This document shows positions 7,269-9,800 of a DNA stretch of 9,800 nt, in pieces. Under the pieces are notes generated by a model. That model was not told where the DNA came from. It ran no database searches and was given only the letters and a program-made list of their open reading frames with translations. This stretch comes from Thermoplasmata archaeon (GTDB lineage: Archaea > Thermoplasmatota > Thermoplasmata > Sysuiplasmatales > Sysuiplasmataceae): NCBI GenBank assembly GCA_021796175.1, contig JAJYOM010000022.1, forward strand, positions 1 through 9,800, given 5' to 3'. Position 1 is the stretch's first letter. Every line of letters begins with the position of its first letter. Made by a program: the position numbers and the translations under genes.

Positions 7269-7368
7269 GATGATAAAGATTGCCGTTTGCAGGGCTGGAA
7301 TTGAATATTGAAAATTAGTAAACCAAAAACTTAAATTGCAACAGGCAGTTAGGCGCACCGGTGATTTG
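7269..7368. promoter_or_regulatory. Divergent promoter region between the small hypothetical gene and sod
   Basis: This A/T-rich stretch faces two start codons. On the plus strand CTTAAATT (7330-7337) sits about 26 bases before ~7360. There a GGTGAT motif (7360-7365) directly precedes in-frame TTG codons at 7366 and 7369. On the minus strand CAATATTCAA (7310-7301) would give a start near 7280, a short leader before the ATG at 7268; AATTTAAG (7336-7329) is a second candidate. The CTTAAATT/AATTTAAG box is nearly palindromic and could serve both directions. Confidence 0.5.
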
Positions 7369-7992
7369 TTGGCAAGGCAGAAGTATTCAGCTGTGCCGTT
7401 GAAATACAAGGAAGTGGAAGGTATATCGGCAAGGACATTTGCCGAACACTTCAAGCTCTACGAAGGTTACGTCAATAAGACGAATGAGATTTATGAGAAG
7501 ATAGCAAACAACTTTGCTGACCCGTCCAAATCGGCGGGAACATACAGCGAGTATGGCGAGGCAAAGAGACAGCTTTCTTTCTGTCTTGGCGGAATGTGGA
7601 ACCACAAGCTGTATTTTGGCGATTTTGAAAATGGCAAGGACACCAGACCTTCAGAGGATCTTGTCAGGGCTATGACGGAGGACTTCGGCTCATTCGAAAA
7701 GTGGAAGGAGGATTTCGTGGCCGCAGGAATGGCTGCCAGGGGGTGGTCAATGCTCTGCTATGGAGTGGATGACGGTCATCTGCACAATGTTGTCCTGGAT
7801 GCCCAGAATGCGGGCTACCCCGCAACTGTCATGCCTCTCGTCCTGATGGACGTTTACGAGCATGCATACTTCATCGATTACGGCACTGCGAGAAAACCGT
7901 ACGTGGAGGCGTTCTTCAAGAATGTGAACTGGAATCACATCTCTAAACGCTTCGAGAAGTGCGCCAGAATGCACAAGATATGGTCTGAGTGA
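7369..7992 (+). CDS. sod: Superoxide dismutase, Mn/Fe family
   Basis: Cytosolic enzyme that converts superoxide to oxygen and hydrogen peroxide. From the TTG at 7369 the product is 207 residues (MARQKYSAVPLKYKEV...), the usual family length. All four metal ligands are present: H27 (TFAEHF), H79 (GMWNH), and D161 and H165 in DVYEHAY. The gateway tyrosine equivalent to Tyr34 is Y34 in YEGYV. The common DVWEH is DVYEH here. The residue before MWNH is Gly, not the Gln usual in Fe enzymes, and a Gln occurs at 146 (DAQNAG), which leans towards Mn-type second-sphere chemistry, but this loop is hard to align. A TTG at 7336 also opens the frame but overlaps the TATA-like box, so I prefer 7369 (or 7366), just after GGTGAT. 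A GTG at 7393 is a less likely alternative. A hairpin and T-rich run follow the stop. Confidence 0.93.
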   Translation: MARQKYSAVPLKYKEVEGISARTFAEHFKLYEGYVNKTNEIYEKIANNFADPSKSAGTYSEYGEAKRQLSFCLGGMWNHKLYFGDFENGKDTRPSEDLVRAMTEDFGSFEKWKEDFVAAGMAARGWSMLCYGVDDGHLHNVVLDAQNAGYPATVMPLVLMDVYEHAYFIDYGTARKPYVEAFFKNVNWNHISKRFEKCARMHKIWSE

Positions 7993-8000
7993 GCGGACCA

Positions 8001-8035
8001 GATGGCCCTTCAACCGGGCCATCCTATTTTTGTTT
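8001..8035 (+). terminator. Hairpin plus T-rich run after sod, between convergent genes
   Basis: GATGGCCC (8001-8008) and GGGCCATC (8016-8023) form a perfect 8-bp stem with a 7-base loop, followed by the T-rich TATTTTTGTTTT. It begins nine bases after the sod stop and overlaps the end of the convergent membrane-protein gene, whose stop is at 8024-8026. Archaeal termination depends mainly on the T-run, so the stem may instead protect the 3' end or separate the two converging transcripts. Confidence 0.65.
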
Positions 8036-9800
8036 TCCGCGAATCGGAAGTATGACCCTCTTCAGCCTTTCGGCCTGTTGAGGGTAATATGTCAGCAGCA
8101 GGAAGAAGGAGGCCGCAGCGAAAACCACTCCGGAAACGGCGTATGCCGACTCAAGCTGGCGGAATGGCGCATAGGACAGCGTAATATCGGCAGGTCCACC
8201 GTTTATTCTGTATATCGAATAGAGCTCAGGGCCAATCGAGCTGTTTGAAATCGCGGACTGGACTGCATAGTAGGAGAGCAGGTTGCTGTTTGTCCTCCAG
8301 GAGGAAACGCTGCCGGCCGGAGGAATGAATATCAAATAATTAGTTGTGTTGAGGCCGATGAGACCGGGAAGTGCCACACTGAAAGAGGCATCGTTTATTT
8401 CCCTGCTCTGCACATGGATACTGGATGAATTCGCAACCGGTCCGGTGTAGTTGCCCACAACCCAGGCGTAATCCATCATGTTGACGGTCGAAGAGAGATT
8501 CACCAGCTCCGAATATGAGGCTACATGCATTACACGCTGCACGATATAGGCCCTCGACACTGCATGATCGTTCACAAACAGCGCACACTGGCTGGAATTC
8601 AGGACAAGCGTCAGGTCCTTCTGCGTATAAAGGAAGGAGTAATTCTGGTAGTCAGCACTCTTCGACAGAAACACGTATTTCGCATCGAAGAGTGACATTA
8701 TGTTTCCCAGGTGTGATACGCTGTTTCTCTCCGAAAGCACCTGAGCCATGACCATCTGGGGGCCGGTCTGCAGCGTGCCTTCTCCCCCGACGTATGAGTT
8801 GGTGCCACCGAAGATGAGGTTCTGCCTGAAGAACAGGTTGAAAGGCGATGCGAATTTTGTATGCGACCAGTTGTAGTACATGTATGTGTGCCATGGAAAG
8901 ACAAGGACTGAGTAATCAGTGCTGTTCTGCGCCATAATATTTTCAGCTCTGTACCACGAGGAAGGGTACTGCACGTTTGTGAGCTGCCCGTTGAATCCAT
9001 TCAGCTCCATGTAAGAGTAGGCGAAGGGCAACAGCAGCGAGAAAATGATCAGTAAAACAATGGCCACCTGAGATGCGCGTCCCAGGACTTTCCGTGCAGA
9101 CCTTGAATCTGTTCGCAGATAGCCTTCAAACTCATGAAGGCCGAGTGCCCCAAGGTAGCTGTACCCAAGAACCACTATCGCAACAAGTTTCTGGGGTTCC
9201 CTGAAACCGTTGAAAAAGGGGAGGTTGTTGTATAGATAGGTATAGATGCCGGAAGTGAGCGGGGAAGATATGCCCGTCGCCAGAATTACAGAGAGAACCA
9301 GCCCTATTGCCAGTGTCACAGTCAGCGGTCCCGTTTTCCTGTCTCTCCAGTTTGACAGGGCGCCGAAGAGTGCCAGGAAAAGAAAAAACAGGAAGAGGAG
9401 CGCGAGCGACGGATAGAATGTGACTGGATAGATGTACCCCGTCCTGAAGAAACCGTACATCGCCGCAATGCTCAGCATAGTGTTGTGGAACACTGTAGGC
9501 TGTGATGCGAAGGCAATGGCATCAAGAAAGGTGAAACCGCCGAGTATTCCTGACGAGCCGGCAGGTGCTGCAACCAGCCAGTATGCATTGAAAAGCAGGA
9601 GAAGCGACAGAAAGATGGCAAGAGGGAACGCTGTCCGTTCGAGGTACTTCCTGATTCCCTGCCACCTGTATATTGCGGAGACAGCGAAGTACAGGACAGC
9701 GAGAAATGCAATTATTGCAAATGTGTGGCTGTCGAAGACTGCTACAAGAGAAAACATAGAAGCTGCGAGGAATGTACTCCTGTAACTCAAACACTTGCCC
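8024..9800 (-). CDS. Multi-spanning membrane protein, GT-C/YfhO-like, with large sequon-rich outer domain (partial, N-terminus off right edge)
   Basis: The frame is open through the right edge, so the N-terminus is missing; a TTG at 9790 is not a credible start because coding continues beyond it. Counting residues from that TTG, there are about eight hydrophobic segments (near 7-40, 55-73, 104-146, 156-174, 202-222 and 242-261). A soluble region follows from ~262 to 545, then a last membrane segment at ~549-568 and a short basic tail (LKRVILPIRGKQK). The FFNGFREPQKLV stretch at 192-203 resembles the FREP-type motif of YfhO-like and arabinofuranosyltransferase-like GT-C membrane proteins. All nine N-X-S/T sequons (N289, N307, N383, N398, N431, N447, N454, N481, N516) lie in the soluble loop, which should face outside. 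Likely role: transfer of sugar from a polyprenyl-phosphate donor to a surface polymer, or a related surface function; substrate unknown. Catalytic acidic residues would lie in the missing N-terminal part. Confidence 0.75.
   Translation of the reverse strand, partial: GKCLSYRSTFLAASMFSLVAVFDSHTFAIIAFLAVLYFAVSAIYRWQGIRKYLERTAFPLAIFLSLLLLFNAYWLVAAPAGSSGILGGFTFLDAIAFASQPTVFHNTMLSIAAMYGFFRTGYIYPVTFYPSLALLFLFFLFLALFGALSNWRDRKTGPLTVTLAIGLVLSVILATGISSPLTSGIYTYLYNNLPFFNGFREPQKLVAIVVLGYSYLGALGLHEFEGYLRTDSRSARKVLGRASQVAIVLLIIFSLLLPFAYSYMELNGFNGQLTNVQYPSSWYRAENIMAQNSTDYSVLVFPWHTYMYYNWSHTKFASPFNLFFRQNLIFGGTNSYVGGEGTLQTGPQMVMAQVLSERNSVSHLGNIMSLFDAKYVFLSKSADYQNYSFLYTQKDLTLVLNSSQCALFVNDHAVSRAYIVQRVMHVASYSELVNLSSTVNMMDYAWVVGNYTGPVANSSSIHVQSREINDASFSVALPGLIGLNTTNYLIFIPPAGSVSSWRTNSNLLSYYAVQSAISNSSIGPELYSIYRINGGPADITLSYAPFRQLESAYAVSGVVFAAASFFLLLTYYPQQAERLKRVILPIRGKQK

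Noticed and set aside
6937..7311. 124-codon plus-strand frame rich in Ser and Pro
   Set aside because: Antisense to the small hypothetical gene. The low-complexity Ser/Pro composition is typical of a shadow of an acidic/charged protein read in reverse.
1..9800. Idea of a surface-glycosylation operon spanning the window
   Set aside because: The two glycosylation-related genes are separated by pyrF, an asparagine-synthetase-like gene, a small unknown gene and sod on mixed strands, each with its own apparent promoter, so no operon is supported.

Overview
The window looks archaeal. It encodes an STT3/AglB-type oligosaccharyltransferase, an archaeal-length orotidine-phosphate decarboxylase, and A/T-rich TATA-like boxes about 26 bases ahead of several start codons. 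Base composition is moderate, near 50% G+C by eye. Short or absent leaders, a superoxide dismutase and Tyr/Ser/Asn-rich surface-exposed sequence would fit a Thermoplasmata-type archaeon, but that placement is an inference; no rRNA or other taxonomic marker is present.

Left half (1-4983, minus strand): one uninterrupted reading frame of 1661 codons that runs off the left edge. Its first ~960 residues carry the membrane and catalytic parts of an AglB oligosaccharyltransferase (DAD at 75-77, TIAE at 409-412, WWDYG at 622-626). The remaining ~700 residues are an array of seven to eight beta-sandwich (carboxypeptidase-regulatory-like) units rich in N-X-S/T sequons. This fusion is the most unusual feature of the window.

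Middle (5096-7268): pyrF on the minus strand has a strong Shine-Dalgarno sequence. A 298-base intergenic stretch follows, carrying promoters for both directions. Then comes a stand-alone asparagine-synthetase-type ATP-pyrophosphatase domain on the plus strand. It ends exactly where a convergent small gene of unknown function ends on the minus strand (stops abut at 6794/6795).

Right part (7269-9800): a divergent promoter region separates the small unknown gene from a Mn/Fe superoxide dismutase gene on the plus strand. A perfect 8-bp hairpin followed by a T-rich run closes the sod gene. Convergent to it, a multi-spanning membrane protein (GT-C/YfhO-like) runs off the right edge. Its large outer loop contains all nine of its N-glycosylation sequons.

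Functionally the window mixes housekeeping genes (pyrimidine synthesis, superoxide defence, amide transfer) with surface glycosylation. The OST and the sequon-loaded membrane protein could be enzyme and client, but they lie about 3 kb apart with unrelated genes between them and are not an operon. No mobile element, CRISPR array, tRNA or rRNA was seen.
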